From positions 372,001 through 436,000 of the forward strand of contig JAMYHL010000032.1 in the NCBI GenBank assembly GCA_025531455.1: a DNA stretch of 64,000 nucleotides, in the 5' to 3' direction. Each line of letters opens with the position of its first letter. Position 1 is the first letter of the stretch. The DNA comes from Apiotrichum sp. Y4204. Its lineage: Eukaryota; Basidiomycota; Tremellomycetes; Trichosporonales; Trichosporonaceae. The notes beneath the pieces are model-generated. The model was not told the DNA's origin, did not search any database, and saw nothing but the letters and a program-made list of their open reading frames with translations. Made by a program: the position numbers and the translations under genes. Positions 1 to 10,694 of the stretch are shown in pieces.

Positions 1-2
1 AC

Positions 3-1805
3 CGAGAGCGAGCTGATCCAAGCGCGTTCACCGTCGCCGTTCTCGTCACACCCATGGGCTCGGTTTCGGTCGTTGTCGCCGCCATTCTCTCGCACTTCTT
101 CCTTGCCGAGTCGCTCACATTTTTCGGCTGGATCGGGTGTTCCCTCTGTATCCTCGGCTCAATCATTCTGGCGCTCAACGCACCAAAAGAGCAGTCCGTT
201 CACACGATTCCCGAGTTTCTCAAGTACTTTGTCGCGCCCGGATTCCTCGTCTGGATGAGCCTCCTGTTCGCCATCTCAATCGGTATCGTCTTCTACGCCG
301 TGCCGCGATGGGGCAAGAAGAACATGATGTCGTACATCTCCATCTGCTCTCTCATCGGCGGCATCAGCGTGTCGTGCACACAGGGTCTTGGTGCGGCCAT
401 TGTCACCAGCTTCCAGGGGTGCGTGTGCAGTTACAACAAGACTCTAACCTGACAGGCAGTCGCAGATCAAGCACTGGTTCTTTTGGTTCCTCCTCGTATT
501 CTGCATCGTCACTCTTCTTATCGAGTGGGTTCTCTAATGTCCATACTTAACTCACGCGCAGAATCAACTATCTGGACAAGGCGCTCGAGCTGTTCAACAC
601 CTCCATGGTGGTGCCGGTTTACTTCTGCTACTTCACCTCCGCGACGATGATAACCTCGTTCATCCTGTACCGTGGTCTCAAAGCTCCGGCCATCGCCCTC
701 GTCACCATGGTGCTCGGCTTCTTCGTCATCTGTCTGGGTATCACCCTGCTGCAAATGTCCAAGGTGGACCCGAAGCAGCTGCAGGGCCTCGACCGTCGCT
801 CGACGCTGCTCCTCCAGGCGTCGCGCCAGAAGACCGAGGCGGAGGAGAAGGGAGACGTTACCTCCCACGAGGAGCCCGGAATCGACGCCCTGCGCGGCGG
901 ATTCAGCGCAGCAGGTTCTATCATCCGCGCCCGCAGCATCGGACGTCGCAAGAGCAGCGCAACCTCGGGATTCAGCGTGCGCACTAGTGGCGTGGAGCAC
1001 TACGGCCACCAGCCGAACCTCAACACTCACGGCATGGCCCATCTTCCTCGCTACCAGCGTGAGTCCAGCTCCCTTGTTGTTGAAGCTAATTGCAGTATCG
1101 GACAATCCCATGTCGGATGAGCTGAGCCACCTCACATCACCCCTGGACGACAGCCCCGCGTCGCCGATGGCCACGCGCAGTCTGCCCCAGGTGCCCGTCC
1201 CGAAGCGCTCGACCAGCACAATCAAGTTTGACGATTCGGATATCGTCCACCAATACGGATACAGCCATCAGGACATGCACTCGACGACTGTGGTCCCGCA
1301 CGGGGATCTGCACGAGGACGGCAGCGGTCGCCACTTCCCGTCAGCGGTCCAGCGGGAGAAGATTTATGAGAACCCGTATGAGGAGGCCGAGGAGCGGCGG
1401 CAACAGAGCAAGACCAACTTTGGCCAGCTGCTCGGCACATTCACCCATAGCATGACGCCGCAGCCGCGTAGCCCGACGGCTGCAGCTGCTCACGGCTTCC
1501 CTCTCAACTTTCCGATTTCTGTTCCTGGTCGCGGCCACAGCCACGATAACCAAGTGCGCGGTGGTGCGGCGCGCGGGACGCGCGACTACCCGCACTTGCC
1601 CAAGGAGCATCAGGAAACAGAGCGCCAGGAGCGCGCCAAACTCGTCGAGTCGCCGGTGAGCGATCGCGAGGATGCGCCCGAGCTCGGCGACCTCTCCGCT
1701 GGCGGTCTGCGGTCAGTTGACGCACCGTCGCCGGCACGATCACCAATTTACGGCCTCCCGTCGCCCAGGAGCGACAGCCCGCGGCGGCCTATGGGCCCAC
1801 GATAG
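3..1805 (+). CDS. NIPA-type magnesium transporter (DUF803), 5' partial
   Basis: C-terminal part of a NIPA/DUF803 membrane transporter, a family that moves Mg2+ across plasma or endosomal membranes. The frame is open from base 3, so the start lies outside the window. Four exons are visible: 3-418, 456-524, 562-1058 and 1096-1805, with three introns of 37 nt each carrying CTAAC- or CTTAA-like branch sites. Hydrophobic helices run through VAAILSHFFLAE, FGWIGCSLCILGSIIL, FLVWMSLLFAISIGIVFYAV, the HWFFWFLLVFCIVTLLIE junction and the final APAIALVTMVLGFFVICLGI helix. The family-typical stretch INYLDKALELFNTSMVVPVYF is assembled only after splicing. After the last helix comes a long hydrophilic tail of about 350 residues, rich in Ser, Pro, His and Arg, presumably cytosolic. 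The visible part encodes 563 residues. Family assignment is firm; the transported ion is inferred. Confidence 0.85.
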
Positions 1806-2860
1806 ACAAAAGGAGGAAGGAGATGCGCATAGATGCGGCTAGAGTAGAGCAGCGGCAATCAAGGACAATGCCCGGGATCTTTTATCATTCTCTTGTTCTC
1901 ACGTCCTCGATAACCACCCCCGAGCGGGATACACGCTGGTTTGACGTTGTATTGTATGCACGTAGTATCTGAGCCTTGGAACATCGAAGCGCTTGATCGA
2001 GATGGAGAAGGTGGCGCGAACAGTAGTCTCTAGTCTGTAGCTTTTCAGTCCAGACGCGCCTGACACCAGTCTGCCGGCATTGCGGCAGGACACGCGCTGT
2101 CCCTGTGTGGCTGAGACGCGGCGGGCAGCAAGGGGGCAGCGAGTGGATGGCCTGGCGCCTCGATGGGATGTGGTGCAATGCATGCCGCATGGCTCATGCC
2201 TCATGCCAGGATATCCAGGATGCCAGTGGCCAGTGGTCCGATGTTCTACAGTACATGTCCTGTCGTGTCGGATGCCAGAGAGTGTTCCTTTTGTTTCTTG
2301 TTTTGACCGTTTCTAGGTTTCTGGTTCTCTGTCTCCAACTCTGTCATCCACGGCGCGTTGACCATTTGGCCACCCCACTTTCTGTATTCTACTCGTCCCA
2401 CCTCCGAATCTGCTCGCTGCTCGTTCGCCTACCTCCGAGTGCCCGTTCCCGTCCGTCCCGCCCTCCGCCCTCCGCCCTCCGCGTCCCGCACGAGCCTCTG
2501 CACTTGCGAGCTTCAATAGCCACGCGACGTGTCTTGCTCGAAGCTCGTCCCGCATTGTCCCCCATATCCCTCTCCCATATTCCTCTCTTGCCGCAGGATA
2601 CCACACTAGACATACCATAACGACATTTTGCTCGACACCATATCACTTAGAGACATTACTGCCCACGAGCTACACGACTCTACGACACGATTTGAGCAGC
2701 TCGACGCGTCGCGCGGAATAAGCTCCAGATCCGGCGCAACCTTACTTCTCCGCCAGCAGACACCCGGTATCTCCATCACTTACTCGGTGGCAACGGCCCA
2801 CGGCCAACTCTCTCCCCCACTCCCTCGACTCCTCCTTCTTCCTCTTCCACCTTTATCCGC
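1806..2860. other. Intergenic region, pyrimidine-rich leader at its right end
   Basis: No coding exon recognised. The left half is the 3' flank of the NIPA gene. From about 2330 to 2860 the + strand becomes strongly CT-rich (Ser/Pro/Leu-type spurious frames), which in basidiomycetes usually marks the promoter and 5' leader of the next + strand gene. Confidence 0.5.
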
Positions 2861-4255
2861 ATGGCCTTTCTCGCGGACGAGCTCGACCCCCTCGCAGACG
2901 AGTTCGCGTTCGAGCTCGCCGCGCCCGAGGCCATGGGGAACGGCGAGACGCTCGGCGGGATGAGCCTCGCGGACGAACTGGATGCTGGGCCAGAAGACCT
3001 CGGCGACCTCGGCGGCATGGGCGGTGAGTGGTGCCCTCGGCGCGCGGCGGCGCACGATCTAAGAAGAACACCGCTGACAGCAGGCATGGGGTCGCTCGCG
3101 CTTGAGCTTGAACAGACACGTCCAGAACCGCACCGCTCGCCCGCAAAGTCACGGCGCGGCGGGCGCTCACCCACGACTCCGCGGCGCGGGCGCGGCCGCG
3201 CCGTACCCCCCTCACCTGTGCGCACGACCTCTGACTCGGATCCGAAAGCCCATGCCAATGCCAACACCAACGCCAACGCCAACGCCCCGCCGTTACCGCC
3301 CCCCCAGCCGTTCGGGGACATGGCGCGCGCCGAGGCGGACGCCGCGGCCGCCCTCCGCGCGATGCATGCCGCAGTGGATGCCAGCACTAGCCTTGTCGGG
3401 CTGCTCAAGAGCCTCGATCGCCCCGTGTCGGCCCGCAAGTCCCCAAGTTCGAGTACGAGTACGAGTAACGGCACCGCTGGGGCACTACCCGCACTGCTGG
3501 AGGACCGCCTGCAGATGCACCTCGCGCGCCTGGGGGAGGCGGAGCGCTTGCGCGAGGAACAGGTGCGCGAGGCGGCGCAGCTCGTTCGCGACTTTGCGGC
3601 TGTGCATGGCGAGCAACTCGAGCTGAACGCTGCGGCGCTCGCCGCGCTCGTGGCGCCGATAAACTTGCCGCCAACGCCCGGGTGGACTGGCGAGCCTGCG
3701 AGCGTACCGGGACACGGACATGGGAATGGGAATGCGAATGCGAACGGAAATGGAAATACGACGACGAACGGATTCCACGCGCTCGAGACGATTGGCGAGA
3801 CGGAACACGAGCCACCATCCCCCGAGTCCCCCATGTCCCCCGGGTCGCCTACTAGCCCGCGCTCCCCGCTCTCCCCATTCTCGCCGAACCCGCTCTCCCC
3901 GACGCTCCCGGCGCACCCTCTTCCCCGCGCGGCCGCAAACCTCGTGGACGACACCTCGGCCCTGTCAGCGACATTATCGAGTTTGACGGAAGCAGTGTCC
4001 GTCTCGCTGGCGCGGCACGCTGCGGACGGGAGGACGCTGCGCCGCGCGCGCGCGGGACTCAAAGACTGGCACGAGCGCGAGGCGGCCGAGGAGGCGTGTG
4101 CGCGCGGGATTGAGGCGTGGGAGGAGCGTGTGGCGCGCGGCGACGTGCCCGATGTCCGCAGCGAGACGGGACGCATGGTTGAGGGATTTAGACTGGCGCT
4201 CGAGGACGCAGAGCGCAGAGTGCGTGACCTCCGCCCCGTGCGGGGTGTGGCATGA
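2861..4255 (+). CDS. Hypothetical protein with ADELD motifs and coiled-coil segments
   Basis: I do not recognise this protein. The start at 2861 (context TCCGCATGG) opens a frame with two copies of an ADELD motif (LADELDPLADEF and SLADELDAGP). One intron is likely at 3024-3083: donor GTGAGT, acceptor CAGCAG, 60 nt, in frame and free of stops. The tandem CAGCAG would also allow 57 nt. The spliced product has 444 residues: an acidic N-terminus, a basic RGG-like patch (SRRGGRSPTTPRRGRGR), an Asn/Ala-rich run, a helical region around 150-260 (RAEADAAAALRAMHAAVD and LGEAERLREEQVREAAQLV), a Gly/Asn run, repeated SPxSP units, and a C-terminal charged helix. A 519-codon antisense frame overlaps it but lacks a sensible start or splice sites. 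Likely real, function unknown. Confidence 0.6.
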   Translation: MAFLADELDPLADEFAFELAAPEAMGNGETLGGMSLADELDAGPEDLGDLGGMGGEWCPRRAAAHDLRRTPLTAGMGSLALELEQTRPEPHRSPAKSRRGGRSPTTPRRGRGRAVPPSPVRTTSDSDPKAHANANTNANANAPPLPPPQPFGDMARAEADAAAALRAMHAAVDASTSLVGLLKSLDRPVSARKSPSSSTSTSNGTAGALPALLEDRLQMHLARLGEAERLREEQVREAAQLVRDFAAVHGEQLELNAAALAALVAPINLPPTPGWTGEPASVPGHGHGNGNANANGNGNTTTNGFHALETIGETEHEPPSPESPMSPGSPTSPRSPLSPFSPNPLSPTLPAHPLPRAAANLVDDTSALSATLSSLTEAVSVSLARHAADGRTLRRARAGLKDWHEREAAEEACARGIEAWEERVARGDVPDVRSETGRMVEGFRLALEDAERRVRDLRPVRGVA

Positions 4256-4487
4256 GTAATGTATGTTTCTAGAGTTGCCTGTACATAGATGCACCATGTT
4301 ACGATCATGCCGACTGGGAATGGGGAGGTCTGCAACTGACGTTAAGAGTAAAGTGGCGATTGCCGCGGTTACATTACATGGGTGCATAGTGTACAATGGC
4401 GTCTTGGACTCGTTCGTCTGTGCTGCTTGTGCTGTGTACTGCTCATCCTACTGTTGCCCTATTTTTTTTGCCCTCCACATATGTCTC

Positions 4488-5651
4488 CTAGTCCTCATCG
4501 ACGGCCATCGCCTCCTCTGGCGGCGTGACCGTTGGCGGGGGGACGACGGGCGTCGACTCCTCCCCGGCGTTCATGCTACGGCGCGACGAGCGGCGCGTGC
4601 CGAGGCTGTGCGGCGCGGTCTGCGATCAGCTTCGGCTCCAGGCGACCCAGCTGATACTCACTGGTGCGTTCTTGCCCGTGGACACACGCGGGGTGGCGGG
4701 CTGCGCTGACCTGGACGACGCGGGTTTAGACTGGGACTGCGATGCCGGCGGGCGCGAGTGCGAGCTGGCGCTCGAGCTCGGGGGGCGCTTGGCCGTGGGG
4801 AGGGAGATGCGCGGGCTCGTGCTCGCCATTACGGGAGACTTTTCCGGCGAATCGTTCAGCAGCGACGGCTTGCTGGGCGACGAGGACCTGGCGGGCGCCG
4901 AGGGCCCGGATTGGCTGCCTGGCGGGCCGTCACCGCGCTCGGTGGGTTCTGCCGGCTTCGCGCGCTCGTCATCAGAGTCCTCGTCGCTTTCAATCTCGTC
5001 GTCCTCGGCCATCTTCTGTTTGCGCTTCTCGAGGGCTTCCGAGAGTGCCATTGGCTGCGGAACGACATCTGTGAAAACGTGTTAGCGGGCTGAAGAGTGC
5101 TGCGTGTGTTTCGCCGTAGCACCCCGTGCTGCTAGCACATCTGGAGCAGCGTGCTGATGAGAGAAGGAGACGGCTCAGTGAGAAGATTAGTCGTCTTGGG
5201 GCGAACCCTTCTGAGCGATTCTGATACAATGTGCACATCATTGCCGTCTCCTGTCGGATTCGAACGCGCACTCACCGGCAAGGAAATCAAACTCGTCCGA
5301 GCGCGCGACCACATTGGCCATGTCCTTGTAGTTTACGATTCGGCGACGCTCGAGGCGTGCTTTCGTGTATCCTTCCTCCATAAAGTGTTTGATGAAATAC
5401 TCGGTGGCGACAGCGACGAGGAAGGTGGCTTCCGAGGACATCATGTCGAGTTCCTTGTCTGCGCGGATGATACGCTTGACACGCGAGAGTGGGAAGATTG
5501 TCGTTCCCTTGGACTTTTCCGCGAGCGACTGGCGGGATTTTGTCACGCGCTTCTTTTTCTGCGCGGGTTCAGAGCCTTCAGGTGTCAGCCTAGGGGAGGT
5601 CTGAGGTGCGCCAGAGGTGGATGGGAGAGGGGTGGATGGCCGCCGCGGCAT
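4488..5651 (-). CDS. Dpb3/CHRAC1-type histone-fold protein
   Basis: H2A/NF-YC-type histone-fold protein, the class that includes DNA polymerase epsilon subunit Dpb3/POLE4 and the CHRAC1 remodeller subunit. These pair with an H2B-like partner and bind DNA. Exons on the minus strand: 5651-5276, 5068-4662 and 4619-4488, totalling 304 residues. The fold covers about residues 51-135: FPLSRVKRIIRADKEL (alpha 1), SEATFLVAVATEYFIKHFM (alpha 2), RRRIVNYKDMANVV (alpha 3), then DEFDFLADVVP. The D of FLAD is rebuilt across the 207-nt first intron, which supports the junction. The tail is acidic and Ser/Pro-rich (DDEIESDEDSDDE) and ends AVDED. The start at 5651 is the first ATG giving the basic N-terminus MPRRPSTP; an upstream coding exon is possible (see 5923-6073). 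Whether it is Dpb3 or a remodeller subunit cannot be decided here. Confidence 0.8.
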
Positions 5652-5922
5652 ATTTGGGGTGGATGCAACGTTGGTAACAAGATCGGGATATCGGGATGGG
5701 AGAGAAAGAAGGAGTCTACGTGGGCAAGTGGGGAAGAGCAGAGTGGAGAGAGATGGAGACAAGATCAAGCGGCTCCTTTCTCCCCTCAGCTCGCCGTCCG
5801 CCCTCCCGTCGCGCCCCAGCGACATGGACGCCCTGATAGCCGCAGGGAATGCGGACACAGCGAGAGCAGACATCAAAGCCCAGCCCCACCACTCCGACAC
5901 AAACACACGGCACGAGACTCAC

Positions 5923-6073
5923 GATCCTGGTCCTCCTGGTCGTCGGCGCCCGCGTCGTCCCGCTCGTGGTCGGACGCCTCGCCCTCTTGTCCCTCGGGAG
6001 CGTCGACGCCCTCCGAGGCGGGGTGCGCGGCGGAAGACGCGTCGGCGGGTGACTCCTCGTACTCGACCTGCAT
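5923..6073 (-). other. Possible upstream exon or uORF of the histone-fold gene
   Basis: An ATG at 6073 opens a 50-codon acidic frame (starts MQVEYEESPADASS, ends DDQEDQD) that stops at a canonical GTGAGT donor at 5922. It looks like a genuine 5' exon. I could not find an acceptor that joins it in frame to the MPRRPSTP exon: the CACGTAG acceptor near 5715 and the ATCAG acceptor near 5835 both give the wrong phase. It may be an upstream ORF, an alternative first exon, or part of an unrecognised small gene. Confidence 0.3.
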
Positions 6074-6323
6074 TGTGGATGTTGAAGTGTGGAAAACAAT
6101 GGAAAATGAGATTGGAGATGATGGAAGGGTTGTTGGTTGGATGTGTGGTGAAATGGCACGCGCGACGCGTTCGGCGGAACCAAATCGTTGTGACTTGCCA
6201 GGCGGCCAGGCGCACAAGGCGGCCAGGCCCCCCAGGTGCCAGGCTGACCATTCGCCAGGTTCGGCCCAGTGATGCTATGACGACGATACCCTCTATGATC
6301 TATGCGTTCTATGCTCTATGCTT

Positions 6324-7796
6324 CTACTCCCTCCGCAGCGTCCCAGTATGCGTGAACGACTCGTATCGTTCGCCACAGGTGATCCAGCCAGAAAATGGTG
6401 GCTCGGGGCCGTCCGGAGGCGCGGCAGTGACGGCAAACTCGTGCGGCAGCATCTTCGCCCAGGCGGGCGAAAGCGTGCCGATGGGAAGCCCTCTCAGCAG
6501 TCGCTTGGCCTGCTGGTATGACTCGGCGCCCTGCTTGAGGGTGTAATATGTCGTATCTTCGCCGATGCTGCTACATCAGCCACAGTTGACTTAGTCTAAT
6601 GAACAACTGACCTCGGATAGCCTGCATCACCGAGCTCTGCACGTAGCGCGACGAACGCACGCATAATCTCAATCTTGCTCAGCCGAGACCGCATGCGATC
6701 CTTGAGAAGTGTTGTTCCTGGCGCCTTCCACCCGGATGTCCCCGAACAGCCGTTGGCGAGCACTTCTGCCTTGCCGAACTCTGGGAGGAACGAGAGACTG
6801 ACGTTCGAGGTCGCGGGGTTTGAGCCAGGATGCTGAGCGAGCACCTCCGTTTTGGATAACGGAAAAGGCGTCGGCGTCAGATGGATCTTCGGCTGAGTCA
6901 GCCGATATGGTGGTGGAATACCTGTCGTCAGATCAATGAGTTTAGTGTAGCTAACCTTGTACAACCTCCAGCCGGCCCCACAAGGCGCGCTCGGCCTCGC
7001 GCGTGATCATCCCTTGCCACGTCTCGCCCTCCGGCACGTCAAACGTCGACGGTGGCTCCTCCGCTACACCACCAACAACAATATGATCGAGGTAAATGGG
7101 CTCAAAGAGGTCCGCAAGAAGCGCGCCCTGGAGGCCGAGGACGGACCAGGCGGCAATCTTGTCGGAACACGAGAAGGAGATGGACGGCGGCGAGTCCGCG
7201 CGCCCAGGCTTTGTCCTTATCGCGCCGTAGTTCTCGTATCCCTTCCTCCCCCGCACCGCTCCGTCTGGGGAAAGCGTGTGCTCTGGTGCGGCCCGGAACG
7301 CGTCCGCCATCTCTTGCGGTTGGTACGCCATCGTGTGCAGCGTTGACGCATCGCCGCACTAAACTATCAGTAATGCCAGTCAGAAAATACCCACCGGAAG
7401 TGCAGATACATATAGCCAAACCTCTACGCCGGGAGCGAAACGAAACCGCCGTCTCTCAGCATCCCAGAGGAGGACTCTCGCACTCTCCTCCCCGCGCACC
7501 ACCAGGGTCGCTTCATGGAGCAGCCACCGCACGAGTCCGCGCCGACACAGAATCTCCGCATGGCAGTCATGTACCGTGTCCCCGAGTGGCGGAAGGCGCG
7601 CCGCCGGAGGCACCTTGACGCCCGTCCCGAGCGAGACGGGGGTGACGGTGCCGCCGTGCGTGATTGAGATGGACGCGAGGATGGTCCATTCCGGCACGCC
7701 GTTGTCGCGCACGGCCGGCTTTCCGTGTTTTGGAAGTGTGGCGTACGCGGCCAGCGTTGCTTCTACTACCCGCTGGGATAGCGCCGCCGAGTCCAT
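6324..7796 (-). CDS. TAD1: tRNA-specific adenosine deaminase 1 (Tad1/ADAT1)
   Basis: Deaminates adenosine 37 to inosine in eukaryotic tRNA-Ala, using an A_deamin (ADAR-type) domain. Four exons: 7796-7395, 7358-6956, 6921-6612 and 6567-6324, giving 452 residues, in the family's usual range. The zinc and proton-shuttle residues are present: DCHAE with H79 and E81, SALPCGD with C135 completed by the first splice, and FSCSDK with C198. The segment GLQGALLADLFEPIYLDHIVVG is typical of the ADAR/Tad1 core. Introns are 34-44 nt. The start at 7796 gives MDSAALSQRVVEATLAAY, a normal Tad1 N-terminus. Divergently arranged with TAF12. Identification is firm. Confidence 0.92.
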
Positions 7797-8448
7797 TGTC
7801 TGCGAGAGAATGCAGTGAAGGTTGGAGAGACTGTAGATGTCGCAGGACCTGGAAGTGCAGTTGTTGGGTGGTCGACTGTGGTGGAGGCGGCAAGAGGCCG
7901 AGATCTCGAGATTCTGGCCAGTCAACGGAAGCAAACTGATCTCGCGCGGTCCGCCTTCCAGCCATTCCTGTCCCACACGACTCTATCTGGGCGCGACTGT
8001 TGCTGACAACAAACCGCTTTTACGTCTCTCTCCGTCGCTCTCGCTCTCATCACCACCACCATCCCAACGGTCACCCTCTTGTCCCGTCTCAGCTTATTGG
8101 CACCAGCACCCGAGACGCTCGGAAAAATCACGGACGCGCGGACTGCTCTTTCCCTTGCCTTGTTCCCCCAACAACCCTTGTGCAACGGCGCCGGCCTTGT
8201 CCCCGCTCGTGTCTGGTCACGCTAGCCATCCACGACACACATCTGTCCTGCCGCACCAGCGCAACCGGGGTCTAACACCTAGTACCCGCAGCTAGGTCTG
8301 GACTGCCTGTCTCGCTGTGCAAACGACACAAACGCATACGCACAACACATTCCCCGCAGCTCACAGCTAGCGCACCTCGCCGGCCACCGGCTCGTGCGTG
8401 CCGCTTTCCCCGAGTTCGCAGCTGCACCTTCCTGTTGTCTTGCCTATC
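7797..8448. other. Divergent promoter region between TAD1 and TAF12
   Basis: About 650 bases separating the start codons of two divergent genes. The right part is CT-rich on the + strand (8020-8420), as expected for the TAF12 leader. No gene or RNA recognised. Confidence 0.5.
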
Positions 8449-10694
8449 ATGTCTAATCCCCCGACCGCAAGGAGTACACCGGCGGGCACTCCGGCGGGCT
8501 CGCCGGCACCCCGCCCGCCGCCCATCAAACTTGAGGGAATCTACAACAATATCCCGATCCTCATCGGACGCGTTCGAAACAACCAGCTGGCCCCAAACCA
8601 GATTGCACCAGTGAGTGCTGTTGGAGAGCTTGACATCATGGGTTAATGATCATGGGTCTCGCACTCGTCGGATGATTGTGTGGTGAAGCCTGTGGAGGAA
8701 GGATGGATGTTGATGAATGGAGAACTGCCGACGGTCGCTGGTGATTTCTCATATGATGTCGCTTGCTGCTTAAGGCGTCGTGCTGGCCACCGTCCTCCGT
8801 CTTCCCTCCCCAGTCCTCACTCTTCTTCATTAACTTACACCTCAGCTCCGCAACCTTCTCGCCAACCACGCAAAAGAAATCATCATATTTCACGCGCGTC
8901 TCGGACGTCCGAATCCCATTGTCAATCTCCCCGACGTCCTCAATCCTACGAAGCGTGTCGGGAACAACGACGCGATTACCACCGAGACCGCGTTCCTGTC
9001 CTCCATCCAGGCGGGAATAAACGCTGCCGCCAAGATTACGCCCGATCCAAAGCTCATTGCCGCCATGGCAGCCAAACTTGCGGCCGTACGCCCTCCCCCA
9101 GCTCAGGCTGCAGCGGGCGGACCGTCGCGCCCGCCTCCAGCCACACCTGGAGTTGCTGCCACGCCCAGCCCGACAACTGGGTCTCCAGCTCCCCCTCCTG
9201 CTGCTCCAGCTGCTGCGCCCGTGGCTGCTGCGGGCACGCCAGCCCCACCGGCTCCTGGGGCCGCCCCAGCCACAGCCCCACCACCACAGCAGATTCAGCT
9301 TCTTTCCCCTGTGCAACTCAAGGAGCTCATGGCAATGCCCCAGGAAGCACGCAACGCGCGTCTGGAGTCCGTGCGTATTCGCTCATAAGGGAGGCCACAC
9401 TAACATTCAGGAACCGATACTGAAGCGGCGCTTTATCTACACCTGCCAGTTCTACTCGCGCCGCATCCCTCAGCAGCCTGCTGCAGGCGCGCCAGGGCAG
9501 CCGGTTGTGCGTCCCCCGGCAGCTGCATCGGCCGCGCCGTCTGCCGAGACGTCCGGCACGCAGTCGCCCGCTGTCAATCCTGCGGTCGTTGCGTCGCAGG
9601 TGTCCTCGGCGGTAGGCACCCCGGCGTCCTCTCCTGCTCCAATCGCTCCTGCCACCGGCGCTGCTGCCGAGGCTACAGCGGCTCCCGCGCCGGCCAAGCC
9701 GAAGAAGGCAAAGGCCAAGAAAGCTGTTGCCGAGGCGAATGGTACTGGCAGTGGCCCCTCCTCGACGGCTACTACTCCCAACGCGTCGGGTCCCGCGCCG
9801 GTGAAGACGGAAGAGGAGAAAAAGAAAGAGGAGGAGAAGAAGCGGAAGGCGAAGGAGAAGCGAGAGAGGGAGAAGGCGAAGCGGGAAAAGGAGAAGGCCG
9901 AGAAGGAGAAGGAGAAAGAGAAGGAGAAGGAGAAAGAAAAGGAGAAAGACAAGGAGAAGGACAAGGACAAGGACAAGGATAAATCGAAGGACAAATCGAA
10001 GGACAAGGCGAAGGACAAGGACGCTGATAAGGACGACAAGGACGCCGACAAGGAGAAGGCTAAGAAGGCCAAGGAGAAGGAGGAGAAGGCTAAGGCCAAG
10101 GAAAAGGAGGCCAAGGAGAAGGAGAAGGAGGAAAAGGCAAAGGAAGAAAAGGCGAAGAAGGAGAAAGCCGAGAAGGAGGCCAAGGAGAAGGAGGAAAAGG
10201 AGAAGAAGGAAAAGGAGGAGAAGGAGAAGAAGGAGAAGGAGAAGGAGAAGGAAAAGGAGAGGGCTGCCGCAGCAGCGGCCGCAGCTGCAGCTGCCCGGCC
10301 TCCTTCTCCCCCTCCGGAGCCCGAGGATGTCCGCCGCAAGCGTAAGCTGCGGGAGTACATGAACGAGCTCGCTCCTGATCTGAGCGTGGAACTTGGTCTC
10401 GACGACGTGAGTACGAGAATCAACTATCCCTCTGACAAACAGGTCCTCGACGACGTGCTCGACACGCTCGTGGCTTCGGTGATGCGTGACGCGGTCCGCC
10501 TGGCCGCGCACCGCGGCTCCTCCCGCGTCGACCTCAAGGACGTGGCCTTTGTTCTCGAGCGCCACCACCAGATTGTCGTCCCGGGCTTCAACGTGCAGGT
10601 TCCGAAACGCGTGCACACCGAGCCGGACGGGAGCGACCGCAAGCGCGCGCGCACGGTGCTGCGCCGCGCTGCGGTCCGCCGCGACGACGAGTAG
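8449..10694 (+). CDS. TAF12: TFIID/SAGA subunit Taf12
   Basis: Histone-fold (H2B-like) subunit shared by TFIID and SAGA, pairing with Taf4 or Ada1. Exons 8449-8610, 8846-9370, 9411-10406 and 10443-10694 encode 644 residues. The first part holds the conserved fungal N-terminal block (IYNNIPILIGRVRNNQLAPNQ, then LRNLLANHAKEIIIFHARL), followed by Pro/Ala-rich linkers. Residues about 360-512 are almost only Lys, Glu, Asp and Ala, followed by 11 alanines. The C-terminal histone fold starts at KRKLREYMNELAPDLSVEL and continues VLDDVLDTLVASVMRDAVRLA and RVDLKDVAFVLERHHQIVVPGF, the classic Taf12 ending. The last intron (10407-10442) is 36 nt, in frame and stop-free. It is treated as an intron because removing it restores the ELGLDD-VLDDVLD continuity of the fold. 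Confidence 0.9.
9790..10260 (+). repeat. Purine-rich coding microsatellite (Lys/Glu/Asp codons)
   Basis: Inside TAF12 exon 3, a run of about 470 bases built almost wholly from AAG, GAG, GAC and GCC codons, with imperfect GAGAAGGAGAAG and GACAAGGACAAG arrays. The + strand is purine-biased throughout. The complementary strand is an open Ser/Phe/Leu frame that is only a shadow. Confidence 0.9.

Noticed and set aside
2776..4335. 519-codon antisense frame over the ADELD protein
   Set aside because: Ser/Arg/Ala-rich shadow of a GC-rich gene, no domain, no sensible start; the + strand has splice signals and helix-like periodicity.
5240..5280. T-arm-like GTTCGAATCC on the minus strand, suggesting a tRNA
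   Set aside because: It lies at the first exon-intron border of the histone-fold gene; the upstream bases are coding sequence and cannot form D- or anticodon arms.
9327..10616. Long antisense Leu/Phe/Ser frames over TAF12 resembling membrane segments
   Set aside because: Mirror of the AAG/GAG microsatellite; the sense strand carries the histone fold.
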